A DNA stretch of 64,000 bases from Lanius collurio (taxonomy: Eukaryota > Chordata > Aves > Passeriformes > Laniidae): the NCBI GenBank assembly GCA_020086605.1, contig JACBWW010000004.1, positions 40,343,817-40,407,816 of the forward strand, written 5' to 3'. Positions within the stretch are counted from its first letter, which is position 1; each line of letters begins with the position of its first letter. Under the pieces are notes generated by a model. That model did no database searches. It saw nothing but the letters and a program-made list of their open reading frames with translations, and was not told where the DNA came from. Of this stretch, positions 19,566-33,661 are shown in pieces. The position numbers were made by a program, and so were the translations under genes.

Positions 19566-22500
19566 ATGGAGATGAGACCTCAGGAGCTGGGAGAGCAGAG
19601 CAATACATGGATTTGTGCTGGAAAAAGATCAGCATGGCTGTAGTTCACCTGTTCTCAGACTTGTGAGTTGGGATACCAGGCAGGATATATCAAGCTGTCA
19701 GAATCAAATAAATGAGTGTTTACAGGAATGGATTAACACTGGCTAGTTATAGGTGGCAGGGGCTTGCTTGGTTATTGTCTCCCCTCTCTTCTTACCAAGT
19801 TCCTGCTGCATCCAAGTGCGGAATCTGCACCAACCATGACTCAAGCCACTCTGACGCCTGGGTCCCTTTCCTCTATTCAGGTTGGGCAAATAATGTTCAG
19901 CCTGTAATCATGCTTGAGAGCTCTTGCTATTGCCCTATATATGGGGAGCTGTAGTGATGCTTAGATTGGCTTAATCCAATTTGATCTGAAAATCCACTGC
20001 TCTGAGCAACAAATGTTGCGTGTGGGGGGTGGTATTCAAGTGTCTTTACTAAATCAAAAACCTTATAAGCATTGGTAGATGAAGCCTTTTTCTTTTCAAT
20101 GTGTACCACTAAATACACAGGATATGCAATATGGTTGAATTAGCATTACTATGGGTACCAAATAACTTTTTGTATTTCCTGACCTTTATCCATGTAACAC
20201 TAAGGATTCATTATTGTGCCTCCAAAGTGTGGGGTTTTGGGGTTATTATTGTGTGTTTTATAAGCCTTTTTGTTGTGCTCAGTACTAAAAGGACCTTTAT
20301 AAAGAACCTCAGGAGGAGATTAGAAACAGGACAGGGTGCAAGGTGCAGGGAAGCAGTTTCCTCCCTTTTTTGTGCTGTTCTAGCAGCATCCCGGCCAAGA
20401 TCATGGGTAAGTGTCAAGCAAGACTTCTGCAGCTATGGTGAACAAAACGGTGAGTAAACTCTCCTGCTTGGAGGCAGATGCCTCACTTGGTATGGGTTTG
20501 GTTGTTTTTATTGTTTTTTTTGCCACAGCTACGCTGCCCCAGGGGATTTGGGGTCCTGCAGCTGAGGCAAAGCTGAGCCTGTGAAGAATGGAGGGGTGAT
20601 CATTCTGGTCTGCGTGGAGCAGAGCTGCCCTCTGCTAGCACAGAGCCCTCCCAGGTGGCTCAGGGGAGCTCTCTGGCCCTGTTAAACCTCTAGTAAAGAC
20701 AATTGTGTTTGTTTGTAGTAGGTTTCATGTTCATTTTTTAGTCTGAGTTTTGAAATAACCATCTTAAAATAACAGGGAAGGACCTGTTTTGCCTTCTGTA
20801 GGTCCCATTGCTGGGAGAATGGGGTGTTTGGATCTCCTCTCTTTGCAGGTTGATGAGGTCTCTGCTGTTCAGACACCAGCTGGAGTCTTCTCAGTGGGAA
20901 TTGGTGGAGGAGGGGGTTTTCCTCTCTGTGGAGGGTGGGCTTGCCTGCTCATGACTTGTATGCTGGGCAAAAGAGGCATTTGGGGTAGGGGTGAGAAAAG
21001 GGCTCACAACCATACCAGGTGATGAAGAGCCAGGCTGCCAGGGTCTCCACACTCTCTTTTTTCTTTTCCTTTGTCACCTTTCCTGAGATGACCTCAGGCT
21101 TAACTAGTGGGAGCTGACACAGCTGAGAGCATCTTCATGCTGCCTGGAGACTCTGGAGCTGCCACTGAGCAACAAATCCCCATCAGCATTTCCAGCTGTC
21201 AGCAGGCAGAGATGGCTTTGCTTTCTTTTTGGGGATGCTGTGGGATAGAATGGGGCTCTGGTCAGTGGCAGGAGAGAGGGTGGTATCTCTTGGCTGCTTT
21301 AGTGAGACAGTCCTGGGATGAGCACCCCAGCACTGTTCATGTGTGTTTTATGGTGCTTTGGAAACATGTTCCTTGCCCTGTCATCTTATTCTTTGTTTTA
21401 CTCTTTTCCTGAGTTCTCTGTGCTTCTTTGTGAAACAGGTTGACAGCCTTGTAAAAAGTGGAGTTAAACTTAAGGCAGGACTTCCCTGACTGAAACTGGT
21501 TGGGGAGAAGGCAGCAAGCTAAGTACAAGCACAGCTAGAGTTTCTCAGGGAAGGTAAGTTCAATGTGAGATGAGGGATCATCTGCTTTCCTACCCCTTCT
21601 TCCCCTCTTGCCTAAGGCAGCTCAGAAACCAGCCCTTCTCTGTTGCAGCTGTGTGCAAGGCAGGATTACAAGGAATTTACCTTGGAAGCTCAAGGGCAGG
21701 TTTTCTTGTGCTGCTTTCTGAACTGAGGGCCACTAGGCTGTGTTGGAAGGGGGCTGAGATGCGTAGGGAGCAGTGCAAACCACACCTCCTGGCTTGGACC
21801 GGCCGGCGATCCTCTATTTACAGTGGCGGTGTTCCTTCCCCGCTAGCTTTTTGCTGTGGAATATACTGCCGCTTCCAGGGAAGGGGAGCAACACTGTCCT
21901 GCTACTAGAGGTATTTGGGGACACCTCCAGAGAGACAATATGGGGTGGAGGAGAGGGAAGAAAGCCTCTGTCATTTGTGCAAAGAATTATTTTAGCAGGA
22001 AGTCTGGATGAGTTTTGAGTTGCTGTGTCTCAGCAGAGTTTCTACCTAGGAATTTTCTGTTCTGACTTCCTGCTTTTGCTCCAAAGCAGCAGAGTGGAGC
22101 TCACTGAGTGCAGTGGCATTTGTATATCACTGCAAAAACCAGTTGTTATTCCTGTGACAGAGGAAGGAAAATTTATTAATTGGTTTTCAAGAGCTAGGGG
22201 TGTTTAATTAATTAATGCTTTGGTTTGGATCGCTCGAGGTCTTTGGAAATGTTGAACTGAAGAAGCTTGCTCTCAGTTCTGATGTGGTTCTGCAAGATGC
22301 TTAACTGATTCTGGTGACTTACTGATTTGGGAAACTGCTGGTTTGGAGTAACAGCTGAATATTAGAATGTGTGTGATTGTGATTTTTTTTTAAGAAATAG
22401 ATGTCTTGAGCTGTTCAGATTAAAAACTAAGGTTTTTCTGCTGCTTGCTTTCTGAAGACAACTGGAAATTTTTCTATAAAAGCATTTGGCAGGAAATTTC

Positions 22501-25500
22501 CCACTGTCTCTCATGAGCATAGCTATTCTCCTATTCCCCTCCACCCCTTTTTGTAATCCCACATCGTTGTTCCTGCTGTGGGCTTCTGACTCAGTGGCAG
22601 CTTTTGTCAAAGAGAGGAATATCCCCCCAACCTTGCTCCAGTAATTCTGCTTTTCCCAGAAGAGTTGTACATGTTGAACAAAACCAGCATCTGCTCCCAA
22701 CTTTGCTTCAAATGCTGTTCCTTGCTCTGATTCCTCCCTGCGCTGAGCTGTGCTTGGTGTGCCAGGAACAGATGCCCTTCAGGTGCCAGTGTTATCCTGC
22801 TTTGTGGAGGAGCAGTTCAAGGCTCATGGCTGCTCAAAACTTTCTCTAGTTTCCTGTCTTGTAGAAGTCTGAGGCTTTTAGTATTTTGTTGTGATTGTCC
22901 CCTCTGAATGAGGAGTGGATATTTCTGATATCTTGTACTAGATCCTGGAATTCTTGTACATTCTGACTGATCCTTTCTTCTTTTGGGATAGGGAGTGGTG
23001 GTATTTGGATTCAAGATTTTACCTGTGCTCCCCTCAGTGGTCTGACAGCCAAGAAGTGTCTCTACTCAGGGCTTCACCCTTTTCCAGTACATAGGTTGCA
23101 CTGGTGTTTCAGGAAAGGTGTTTTGCACAGCACAGCCAACACCTCCTTAGCTCACAGGAAGGAGTGAATTTTTACCTTTATACCCACTCTTGGCAAGTAG
23201 ATGAAGAGGTGAGAGGAAACCAAGTGTCATACACCTGCGAATGGGGCAATTTTCCTCCCTGGGAGGTGGAGAATGGGTTAACCATCTTCTTGGAAATTGG
23301 CTTCACCCACCTGCCTCAGCTCTGTTTGTTGTTTTAACAACATTTGCAGAAAGGTCAAACTGTCCATGCATCCCTCCTGGGCAAAACCAATACAGCATGA
23401 GCCAGAGAGACGCTTGTACAGGAAGCTGTGGTGCCTAGGAATCCTTTTCATTCCTCATTCCTGCTTGTAAATATTTGCAAACCTTTTCTGTTTAAGTGCC
23501 TCTGGCTTGTTCAGAATAGTGAGGTAAAGCTTTTCCTGCTAATCCCATTGCTAACATGTAACCTAGAAAATATGGGGCTCAGATAGTGGTGTCCAGTCCT
23601 CAAAATATTGGAGGAGAATTTCTTGGGATGAGTGAAAGATGCTTGAACTTCTTGCATTCCCCCCCTGCAGTTGTATCCAGCCCTTAGGGTAAGGAGGTTT
23701 CAGGTACTGCAGGGAACTTGCTGGCTCCGCTGGAGGAGAAACCACTGTTTACCACATGTATTCAGTAAACAATGTGAATGTTTTACCAAAAAGAAGTTTC
23801 TCCCTTGAAAGGGGAGAGGAGAAAAGGATTGGGCAGTCTGATGTTGTGGTTTGATATTTTATCTGTACCTGTGTATGCTGGGGGAGCAATCTGAGGACAA
23901 CATAAGGCTCTGAATTTCTGTTTGTGTGAGGCTGATTTCAAGACAAAGGATCTTGATCAACATAGGCGAGGTGCTTGCGCACTTCTCTGAGCTTACACCT
24001 GTGGTACTCCAGGTGAGATGGCATTGTCACTGGATCTTTAGCCTTTGCACAAAGAGGGCACTGAAGTGGCTGAGGAAAACTTCCAGCTGGCCAGGAGGAG
24101 CTTGAGCTCAAGTCAGTGGGTCACTTTTGGGAAATTTAATGAAGAAGTGGCAGAACAAGATTGGGAATCACCTGCAGGAAGCCATGAACACTTTTCTTGC
24201 TCAGCATCCTGAGGCTGGGTGGCTGAAAAAAATCTTTCTTACAACAAAGGTGAGAACTACTCAAAAGAAGCCTAGAGAGGGTGACTGACTTAAACAGTGA
24301 CTCTGCTGGGTGAGTGTGCATAGGTAATAGCAGCCCAGGAGGGATCCTGGACTGAGACAAGGTGTGAGGCTGGAGAGATTCAGCTTCTTGTTGGAAAGGA
24401 AAATCTTTGTTCTGCTATGACATAGGCAGCTAGAATCTGAGGACACAAAGGAAGAACTGAGTCAATGTCAGTACCCATGATGGCCATGACAGTTGTGGGG
24501 AGAAGCCTGGCCTTCTGTGTTGGAGTACCAAGTCCTGTTCAGAGGACTGTTGCTGGTGAAAATGGAGCAAATACTTTTCACTGACCAGCAGCCTCTATTC
24601 ATGCTGAGGAGCAGCCAGGCTGAACCAACCCAATGTCTCCTACAGCAGCTATTTGCAAATACCCTCATCTTCCCAGCATAAAAATGGGATGATGCTTTCC
24701 TAGGACACTCTTTTTTGCTATTTGTGAATCAGAAAACTGTCACCAAAACAGCTATTTTGTGTAATAGTCCTTCACGGACAAACTCAGAGCAGAACCGAAC
24801 AGCCACTTCTTCAGCTCATGAATGCCTGTGACATCCTCAGCATCTCATGTCAGTATTACCACACTTCAGGGGTTTGTAGAAAAGTGCTTCCTTATGTTTG
24901 ATGTGCAAATGCCATCACCAGCTTAATCTGAGGCTCTTGGATTCTTTTCTTAAAGAAGGCAGTGACTGAAGACAATTCTTCACCATCTCTGCCATTCAGG
25001 AATTGGTTACACAGGCAACTCCACAATCCCCACATTTTAGCATTTGAAGCTTTGTGTGTCCTTTAGAATCTTTTATCCATTTATTAAACAAAAGGCTGTT
25101 TCTGCATAATTTTACCTTTAAAGTACTTCAAGAACACTGATGAAGTGTGTTTGGCCCTCTGCCAGCACAGGACTGAGGTGTGCCGGCTTTCAGCCTGAAT
25201 TTTTCCCTGTCTGCAGGACACCAAGTGTGGTTGCTTTCCTGAGGGCTGGGGAAGAGCCTCATGTACCCTGTGCCTCTGTTGCTTGCAGGGTGTGAAAGAA
25301 GCTCTTCAGCAGTGTTTCTCCTGATGTGTCCCCGCTGAGCCGCAGCAGCTGAGGTCCTTCTTTCCTTGATGACACCTTAGCCATTCAGTAACAGGTGGCA
25401 TGAGCCCAGCAGAAGGGTGCTGACTTCTGGTTGTCTTTGGTACAACCTGCTGTGCATGCAAGTGCTCCCTTCTCTAAAGGGGGAGGTAAGGCAGGAAGGA

Positions 25501-28390
25501 ATTGCCACTCATGTTCCATTAAACAAGCTGAGGATCTGCCCTGGATTTATGTCATTTCCTGAAGAGCTTTAAATGCCAGCTTAGGTTTGGATCTTGTCTT
25601 CCTTATGGGGCATTCCTACTTACCTCAACAACCCCTGGAAAAGAGGAGTAGAAGAGAGCAGGGATCTCCTTAGCCTAGGTTCCCAGTGTTCAGTTTTTGC
25701 TTTGAAGTAAAAAATGATCCAGCATATCTGATGTCAAGCGCAAAGTCCTCTTCTGCGCTCCTTTTCCTGCATCTGGCCTGGCAAATAAAGTCCCTTTGCC
25801 TCCTGCCTACCTGCCTGGTCTGTAGGTATCACCTGCAGGGCACATATTCTGTGGTCAACATACTTGGTGTTAGGCATAATCTAATTTCTGATTGCTGAGC
25901 TCCAAGCAGCATTTACCTCCAACTTCACAGCACTGTTAGTGGTGTTCAGCTAATGCTGCAGTATATAAGGTGAATCTTTATGTGATGTAGTCTTCTATCT
26001 CTTTAAAGAAAAGTTTCAGGAAACCTGTAAGCCTTTATAAGTAAAGGAATTCATGAAAATTCTTTTCAATATAGCTGTTGCTATTTGTCATGTCTTATTG
26101 CAGGCACACTCTTTATTTTCTGAAAAATCAGCTGTGTGCTAGTTACACTGACAGATCCAAGACCATTAGCTGTTTATGGAAAAAATGTGGTTTGGATTTT
26201 GTTTTTAATTGCTGAGAATTAACTCTTGGCCCAAATATTATTAGAGGAAAAACTGATGCTTTCTCTCTCTCCATTCCTGAAGCAAAACAACTTAACAAAG
26301 CCAAAACCCCAATTAGGAGGAGAGGTTCCAGTGCAAACACTCTCTCTCTCACTGTTTGCAGTGCCAACGCTGTGCCAGTGTGAGAGAGCTGCAAAATGCC
26401 ACTGGCTGGTGATGCCAAAGCGGGGGAGCAGCATAAGCGGGTGATGGAGGATTTGTGGCAATTTCTGGGGCAAACGATGTTGTTTTGGGATGTTGTGGAT
26501 ACCTATCTGTGTTTCAGACTTCTTACATTGATGGCTCTTGGCACAGTCAGTGGTTTCTGTTGTGCTGTTGAATCGGGAAGCATGAGTGAGTGCAGATTTA
26601 AGAAGTTTATTTATTCACCTCTTGAAATGGAAAAAGAGAGCCATTACCACTCTCAGGTTGCTTGGTGATACGAGCATGGAGTCTGAATCAAGCAACTTTC
26701 CCCATGGCAAGTTTTTTTAGCAAAGATCAAGAAGCTGATAATGATAAATTCCTCTTTGATGATCTTTGGTGAGGGAAATGGTGAATTGCAGCAGATCCTC
26801 CTTTTAAGTAGCTATTCAGAATGATGAAGGCTCTTGAACCTTTCACTCTTTCTGGGATATACCTCTTATCCTATTGGCATATCCCGTGATGAAGTCATCC
26901 AAGATACTGCAGCATGGGTTAGCTCAGGGCTATCAGACTGGGTTAATCCCCTGCTGAATAAACAACACAAAGGTTCCTGGATTTGTTCCTGTTTCCTTAA
27001 AGGGATACAGTCAAGTGCAGGCAATTAAAAGAGAGAGAGTAAAGTGTAGCTCTAGATATGAGCACCTGATTTCAGGCTTTCTGCCCAGGGTGTGTATGGG
27101 TTTCTTAGGTTTTTTTAAAGAAAAAAACTTTCACAAAACAATGATGTTTTTCTCATTTTTCAGTGTATTTCTTTTCCTGCCATTCCCTTTGGGAAGGGAG
27201 AACCCAACAACCACCCAAACAAATTCCAAACAATGGAAACCAATTTCCGAGAGAAGGGAAAGAGCAAAATTAATTTTGAACAAGGTACACCAGAGAAATA
27301 AGTACTTTCTTTTTGCTCTTTCACAGCCTTTTCAGGCTGAGCCTTGGCAGAGCCTTTTAAAATAATTTTCATCAAATACCCAGTTCCTTTGAGCAGCTTG
27401 TGGAAATTCAGTATGTGTGGAAGCCAGTTTGCCACAGGGGTCAGTGTCTTTCCCTGGCAAGATCTCTGCTCTGCCTTCACCTGGTCAGTTTTACATGGCT
27501 GTGATTTTTGTCAGTGCATGTGTGCTTTTTGCCCGCAACTAGGATAATAATTGTAAATACCTATCTTTGATCACTGAATCTCACAGTACTATAAAATCTG
27601 GGATGTGTAGATGTGACTGTGACCTACAATGAGCACTTTTTATATCAATTGCTAGCTTTCAAAACCTTGGGAGCAAAAGGTAGGTAGAACAAGCAGAGCA
27701 AGTGGCATATGCTTGATATAAAATGATATAAGGACCTGTGAAGATTTTATTGCCCTTTTCTTGTAGAACTTAACTGTTGCTCACCTGCTCCTGAGTGATG
27801 CTTCCATTCCATGACCAAGCAACAAATGCTTTGTACCTACTGCATCTTGGCCTGCTTTTGTTATGCATTTGTAATTTGCTGAGGCACCAGCCTTCTGCTG
27901 CAGTGATTCCTTACCCTACCCTTCATCTCCTCTTTGTGTAATATCTTCTCATGTATGGGATCATACCTGTTTCCTCCAGCATATGCACCAGGAGTGTGAT
28001 TAATGTGACTTAAACACCTGGTAAATTCCTTCCTTTGAAGTCGCAAGACTTATTTTCCTGCATCAGGAGTAGAAAGGAAAGGGTGTGTGTTCTTCTGATT
28101 TGTTTAAATAAATGACTTAAATATTTAGCTTTAGTATGGGGGTGGTTTTGTTTTTTCTAATAATATTGTCTTAGGCAGAGATACAGGAGGATGTCTTTTG
28201 GGAAACCTCCCAGCAAGTATCTGAGCACTTTAGTTTGTGGTACACCTTGGACACCTACTCTGTGCCTGTGATGATTATTCTTTAATATTCCCTTCTGCCA
28301 CTCTGTCACCAAAAATTCAGTGGTAGAGGAAAGCCAAAACCTACTTTCCCTTATAAGTTCCCTCTACAGGACCTGAACACGGGCCTTGTT

Positions 28391-28435
28391 CTGTAATCCT
28401 GGGTAAGGCACTTAGCCAGTTGTGCTTAGTTCTTC
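28391..28435 (+). mobile_element. MIR-like SINE relic (5' core part)
   Basis: AATCCTGGGTAAGGCACTTAGCC resembles the MIR core CCTTGGGCAAGTCACTTAACC. It is short and diverged. Confidence 0.4.
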
Positions 28436-29019
28436 CCTCCTTCATTAACTGTTGGTTCATTGTCTTGCACTGGGGAGGACTGCTAGGAATGCAGCGCATT
28501 CAGTTTGTGCACAACGCCCTGCAGTGACTAGGGTCATCTAAGGACCAGCTGTGGAAATTTGGCTGCACTCCTCACTTTCCTTTCCTCCTTGTCATTGGGC
28601 TGTGGAAAAAACAAAAAAGAAATAGCACCCCAAAGTTGCCATGTGCTCATGGTGGTCAGGGTCACCTAGATAAGGGCTTGGCTGTTGATAGCTTTTTATC
28701 CATGACTTTCCTGTACCTCTTTAACACTTCTTACAGCTACAAGAAGCAGCTTTTTGAGACAAAATTGCAAATGATGACTCTGTAGTGCTACCTTGAAAGT
28801 AGAACCTCCCTTTTCCAGAAAAAGCTACTCGGGTCTGTTCTTCTCTTTGTTGAAATTTGCAGTTTCTGTGTTCAAATTTTTAATTTTTCAGCTTTGAGGC
28901 TTTGAAACTGTTTTGATGCTTGAGTTTCACATGTAATTATCAGTCTCCAGATATTCAGTCCTAAAGTGCCAACTGTCACAAGCATTAGGAAACAAACTGG
29001 AGGAGCTGACAGTCTATAG

Positions 29020-29100
29020 GCATAGGCAGGTGACGTGACTTACCCAGGGCCCTATAGCCAGCTGAGTCAGGATTAAAATTCAAGTATTATGATTGCCCCA
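29020..29100 (+). mobile_element. MIR-like SINE relic (3' part)
   Basis: GCAGGTGACGTGACTTACCCAGGG followed by an AGCCAGCTGAGTCAGGATTAAAATTCAAG-like segment follows the MIR order: gag-gt-aagt-acttgccca, then cacagc, then gg-attngaactca. The order and spacing of these blocks make chance unlikely. Confidence 0.55.
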
Positions 29101-29811
29101 AAGAATGCCAAGCCCCTGGGATCCAGCTGACTTTCTGCCACAGCTTTGCACAGGACAAACATCAGTTTATGCCTCAGGTAGTTAAAATAGTCATGTAAGA
29201 CTGGTCTGAGTTTCCTCAGTGTAGAAATACAAGAGCTGGTGCTAGCTGTCTTTATGGCAGGCAATTTCCTGTTCTGTGCTGTGTCTGAGAATACCTGTGT
29301 TTGCTTTTCAGGCTCTGGGAAAGTTGTCTTGCAGGAGCAGATGAGTTTTTGCTTGCTGAGCCCCAGCACATACTATGGCAGGAGTTAACTGGCGTAATCC
29401 ATAGCTCTGTATCAGGTTTTTCAGGTGTTGGACACTGCCCAAACCTGGACTGTGCAGTATCAGAGCTGACCTTGAGCATAGGCAGACAAACCTGTGGGGT
29501 GCAGGAAGAAGAAGGGCTGAGAAGAACATTATACACCAGGGCAATTGGAGCATGTTGTATTGGAGCCCCTTAGATCCCTGGCACTTCCATCTTCCTATTA
29601 GATCTCCCAGGCCTTGGGAAGGGAGTTTTTGGTCTCCAGCACAGTTCCCAGAGGTGAAGGTGGCTGAGAACTCATTTGAACTGAAGCTGGGACTTCATCT
29701 CTTGTGGAGTTGATGCTGGTCAAACTGTCTACCCCAAAAATAGTCCCATGAAGCTTCATCAGCATCCCCTGGCTGCAGCAGGCACCCCGTTTCTTTCAGC
29801 ATGTTCATGGG

Positions 29812-30035
29812 AACGGTGAATGTTTTCATACAGTTTCAAAAGGAGGCTGGACAAGTGTCTTGAAAGATAAGGAAGGAACCATGTGGCTCAGGAATTGCCC
29901 CAGGCTGACAGTGGCTAGTAGCTGGCAGATGTCTTTAGGGAAGTCTTCTCTTTGCTTGCCCTTCCTTCACCAGCCATTCACTGCCACTGTTGAGGGCAGG
30001 ATGTCGGGCCAGACCCATTGCACACCTTTGTGTGA
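29812..30035 (+). mobile_element. Ancient CR1/L3-type LINE 3' end
   Basis: The segment around 29833 (TTTCAAAAGGAGGCTGGACAAG) and the later segment at about 29972-30018 (CCATTCACTGCCACTGTTGAGGGCAGGATGTCGGGCCAGACC) resemble two successive blocks of the 3' tail of old amniote CR1-like LINEs, where 'aaaaggagattggacaaa' precedes 'ggccactgt-ggaagacaggatactgggctagatgg'. Order and spacing agree. The element is heavily decayed and non-coding. Confidence 0.55.
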
Positions 30036-33000
30036 TGGAAATCAACAGCTCAAGATGCAGAGATTGTCCTGAGTCCAGGTAAGATGTGGAAATTAATTCT
30101 TACTGATGCTGACTGAAAAACTACCTTTTCCTGCCAGAAGGGACCTGGAAAAACTAATCCTGACAAGAAGTTTTGGTAACAACCACTGGATTTGTCACTG
30201 GAGGTGTCTTGACTTCATCTCTCTGGCAGAGCCTGGCAGGTTTGCCTGACCAAAAGCATTAAACGCCTGTACACATCTTCTGTGCCTTTGCCACTTGTGT
30301 TAGGCAAGCATGGTTCTTCCCAAGCTGATCTTTCTGCACTTAAGCCAGCTCTGCTTGCCTCACTTTTGGATACCAGTCCAGAGTTCTGGTACTCCAGTGA
30401 CCTCAGCCTCTTTCAAAGTGATCCTTCTCTGATGTTGTGCATTGTGCTGATAAAGCTGCTACCCCAGGATTTCGCAGTGATGATCTGGGAAGGTATGACA
30501 GCACTTGTTAGACAGATCTGCTTTGTGCCCCACCTGCACCACTCAGTGCCCTTACACACAGGGATAGAGAGGAAGAACTTCTCAGTCACAGGCTTCTGGG
30601 AGAGAAGTCCATCAGAGCTGCAATGTATTTTGCTTGCTGGAGCTCTCTCTTATTTGCTGCTTTGTTCCTCTATGTAAGTGCTGTCTCACCATTGAAAAAG
30701 CCACATCTGGCTTGACGCCACTTGAAGCAGCTTGGACAAGAGACTTCCTGCTCTGAACATTGAATTAATGGGCTTGGTCTTTTACACGAGTGAAATCCTT
30801 TCAGACTTTTGTCCATGTCAGGCTCCCAGCTCTTCTAATTAAGAGGTTTTTAACTCTGCCAGTGTTTAGGAGCTACAGTGCAGCTGGGCTTTTGATAAAA
30901 TGAGGAAATGCTAGAGGTAGGGATGTAATGGGTTGGATTTCAGCTTCAAAAAAAATGTCTCTGAGAGAGAACACAACATCCTCCATGCACCACCTTTTGT
31001 TTGCTGCAGCAAAGCTGGGGAGACGTCAACTGCATGGGCTGCTCAAGAGCTGATGGAGCTGATAATAAGAAAGTAAGGTCATTTTTGCTTCTGGGGACCT
31101 TGGTGTCTCTTAGGTTGCTAGAGGGATGTTTTAGAAAATATTGCTTACTTGTGCCTTTTCTTATTCTGGCTATTTTCTACAATCCTGTCACGGCTCTTGC
31201 TTTGAAATCCCTTTTGCTTTCCACCCTTCTGCTGTCTGGTATAGGGTGCTGCTTGTGCTGAGGTTGTATCTCTGCAAAAGGAATGGATCTGGAAAAAAAC
31301 CTTCAGGAAGGTGGTCTGTAGAAGCCAATAATTATCATTCACCAGTGAGGCTGTTATTTCTCACCATAACCACCTGTAAAATCATGGCAGCATAAGAAAT
31401 TTGGGTCCTTTTTTTTGCTTTTCTTTCAAGGCCAGCTTTGCCATTTTTACTTGAATATGAAAAGCAAGCTGGTGTTGTTTCTGACTTCTTTACTACTTGC
31501 ACACACAGACTTGCTGTCAGAAGCAAGCTGACTGTCCAGCTAATGCATAGAATCTAACTTTAGTCACCAAATTTTGCTATGTTGGCTCCATAACACAAAA
31601 AACGCTTGGTAGGAGGGTTTGTTTGAGAAGGAGCAAGAGAGAAAAACATGGTCTGCCTTCTTATTTTTTCTTCCTTTCTTTCCTCTCCTGTCTTCCCCAA
31701 AGCTTGGGTCCAGCTCTGTGTCCGTTGCTTGCCAGGGATGTTTACTTGAGTAGAAACATATAATAGTACCCATTAATAGGTAGTCTTCTGCAGAGTTTAG
31801 TGTCACTTGAGCGGATATTTATTTGAAACAGAGGCACCCTGGAAATACACTGATTTGAAAGGGGGGAATGAAGCGTTCTGCTGGTTCTGTGAAGCAGAAC
31901 CACCCTCTGGCTCACAGAGCAGCAGTAATAGATGGAGTCAAATAGCGTGAGGCATAATTGCCTTCTCCTTTTGTGTCAGCTTCATATCGTTCTCGCATGT
32001 GACATTCTTCCTGGCCATCATGCTCTTTATCCTCCCATTGTACCAAGAGTGCAAACAGAATTAGTTTGTTTGTTATCATGGCATCTCTACATGGCTTTTA
32101 ATTTCTTGGAGGTTAAAAAACCCCAAGCAACCCAACCCTCAAGCCCTCTTTGTCCAGCACTGTTTAAATCTGCTCTCAGCCTGCTTGCACAGCTCACTTC
32201 TGCCCTGCAATGCAGAAAACAGGTCTGCATAAGGAGAAATCTAAAGCAATCAGTGCAACAAGGCTTCAAAAATGTGGTGGTGTTGCTGAAGAGGAGCTGT
32301 CTGGAGAAGCTGTCTGATTCCATGAGATCAGTAAGTCAGGAGGTGGCTTGGTGTAGGGATGCATTGTAGGCATTTTTACAATCACAGTACTGTGCTTAAA
32401 TGGGTGCTCCCATTCCTTTTTGCTTTAGGTACTTGTAAATGATGGGAAATATTTTCTTTGGCCTCTGAAATGTCTCCATAATTTTGTGGTTTCCTTCCTA
32501 TAAAGGTGAACGTTTCAGATTAAAATTCTGTTTGGCAACTCATGAGTTCTCAAAACAGAGGCTTGAAGGGAAAGGGTCAGGAGTGCCCAGCTTATTAAAT
32601 TTTTCCCAGTATAGGAATTGTCTGACCTTTCTTTGTACTGTAACAGCATTAAAAAAAAGATGGACCTACTATTTGAAAAGTGTTAACAAGAAAATGTCAG
32701 AGGTGGAAGGCCAGACAGAGGACCTGGCTGGGAGAGACATTTCTTCTGTCACTTTCACAGATTGTCCTCCTATCTGCTCTCGTCCTGCTCTGGGTTTTTG
32801 GAGTTTTAATGCAGGTTTGGTGCTCAGAGGTGCAGTGCAGAAAAGCAACAAGAGGAGGAAAAGTACATGTTATTGCCAGAGGAACCAAGACCAGAGAGGA
32901 GCAGCTCGCAGTGTTTGGGCCCTGGCTCAGCTGATGCGGGACTATGGCTGTGCTCTCATGTAGATTTACCTGTGTGCTTTAATATTCCCTTCCCATCCTG

Positions 33001-33234
33001 TTGTTTCTGCTGAAACCTTCCCTGGCTTTTACCAGCAAAGAACTCAGACTACCCTGTAGGTCTGAGGCAGTGGAGGAGAGATGGCAACAGAGCCTCCTTG
33101 CTCAGTGCAAGGGTGGAGGGTGACAGATGTGTGGAAGGCTTAGTTACACCCATGTTGGGTACAGGGTGAACCTACATGTGGTGTGTACCTCAGTGTGGTG
33201 TCTGACACAAACTTCTTTCCCCCTTCTGCTCAGT

Positions 33235-33296
33235 TCATAGAACCATGGAATATTTTGTCTCAAAGGGGACTTTTAAAGGTCATCTAGTCCAGATAC
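33235..33296 (-). mobile_element. CR1 LINE 3'-end fragment
   Basis: TTCATAGAACCATGGAATAT followed by an AAAGGGGACTTTTAAAGGTCATCTAGTCCAG-like segment is the reverse complement of the familiar avian CR1 3' end (tcatagaatcatagaatggtt...ggaagggaccttaaagatcatctagtccaa). Only the last 60 or so bases remain. It lies about 120 bases upstream of the acceptor of the first CRACR2B coding exon. Confidence 0.8.
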
Positions 33297-33415
33297 AGGT
33301 GCTGAAGGTTGTTCTTTCAACCACCAAGGCATTTAACTGTATCAGGTGTGGGTTGGAAGTGGAGGGTCATGTTTGACTGGGTTTTCTCTGTTTCCTGCCC
33401 CATAGCTCTTCTGTT

Positions 33416-33661
33416 TGACCCTGCCCTGGGGGAAAAGACTTTGAGAAGATGGAGAACCAGAGTGGAGTGCTCTTGGGATACATCTGCTGGGAAGGAAAAC
33501 AGGAAGGGGGTCAGGAGAATGAGGTGGCTCCTCATCTTTCTCCTCCTGGCCAAATGAGCAAACTGGAAGATGTGCAGGTGGAGATGCTTGAGAAGGCAAG
33601 GGAGCTCTTCCAGCTGTGTGACAAGGATGAGAAGGGTTTTATCACCAAGGTGGACATGCAG
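33416..33661 (+). CDS. CRACR2B: CRACR2B first coding exon, EF-hand 1
   Basis: The acceptor TGCCCCATAG (ends 33415) and donor CAG|GTAGGA bound this exon. It has 33 nt of 5' UTR, then ATG 33449 and residues 1-71. The end reads [20 protein letters not shown], an EF-hand aligning with human CRACR2A [20 protein letters not shown]. The first 35 residues have no visible similarity. A second ATG at residue 36 (MSKLEDVQ) is an alternative start. Confidence 0.92.

Larger units (their letters stand above)
14680..33234. other. Long non-coding stretch (probable CRACR2B intron 1)
   Basis: No coding exon can be supported across this interval. It contains MIR-like and CR1/L3-like relics at about 18271, 28391, 29020 and 29812, a GTTT microsatellite at about 16740, and an octamer-motif cluster at 19473-19565. 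The remainder looks like unique, decayed non-coding sequence. Open frames here are short and show no domain. Confidence 0.6.

Noticed and set aside
32484..32963. 159-codon frame upstream of the first CRACR2B coding exon
   Set aside because: It lacks an ATG at its start and any resemblance to CRACR2 N termini; no donor joins it in phase with known exons.
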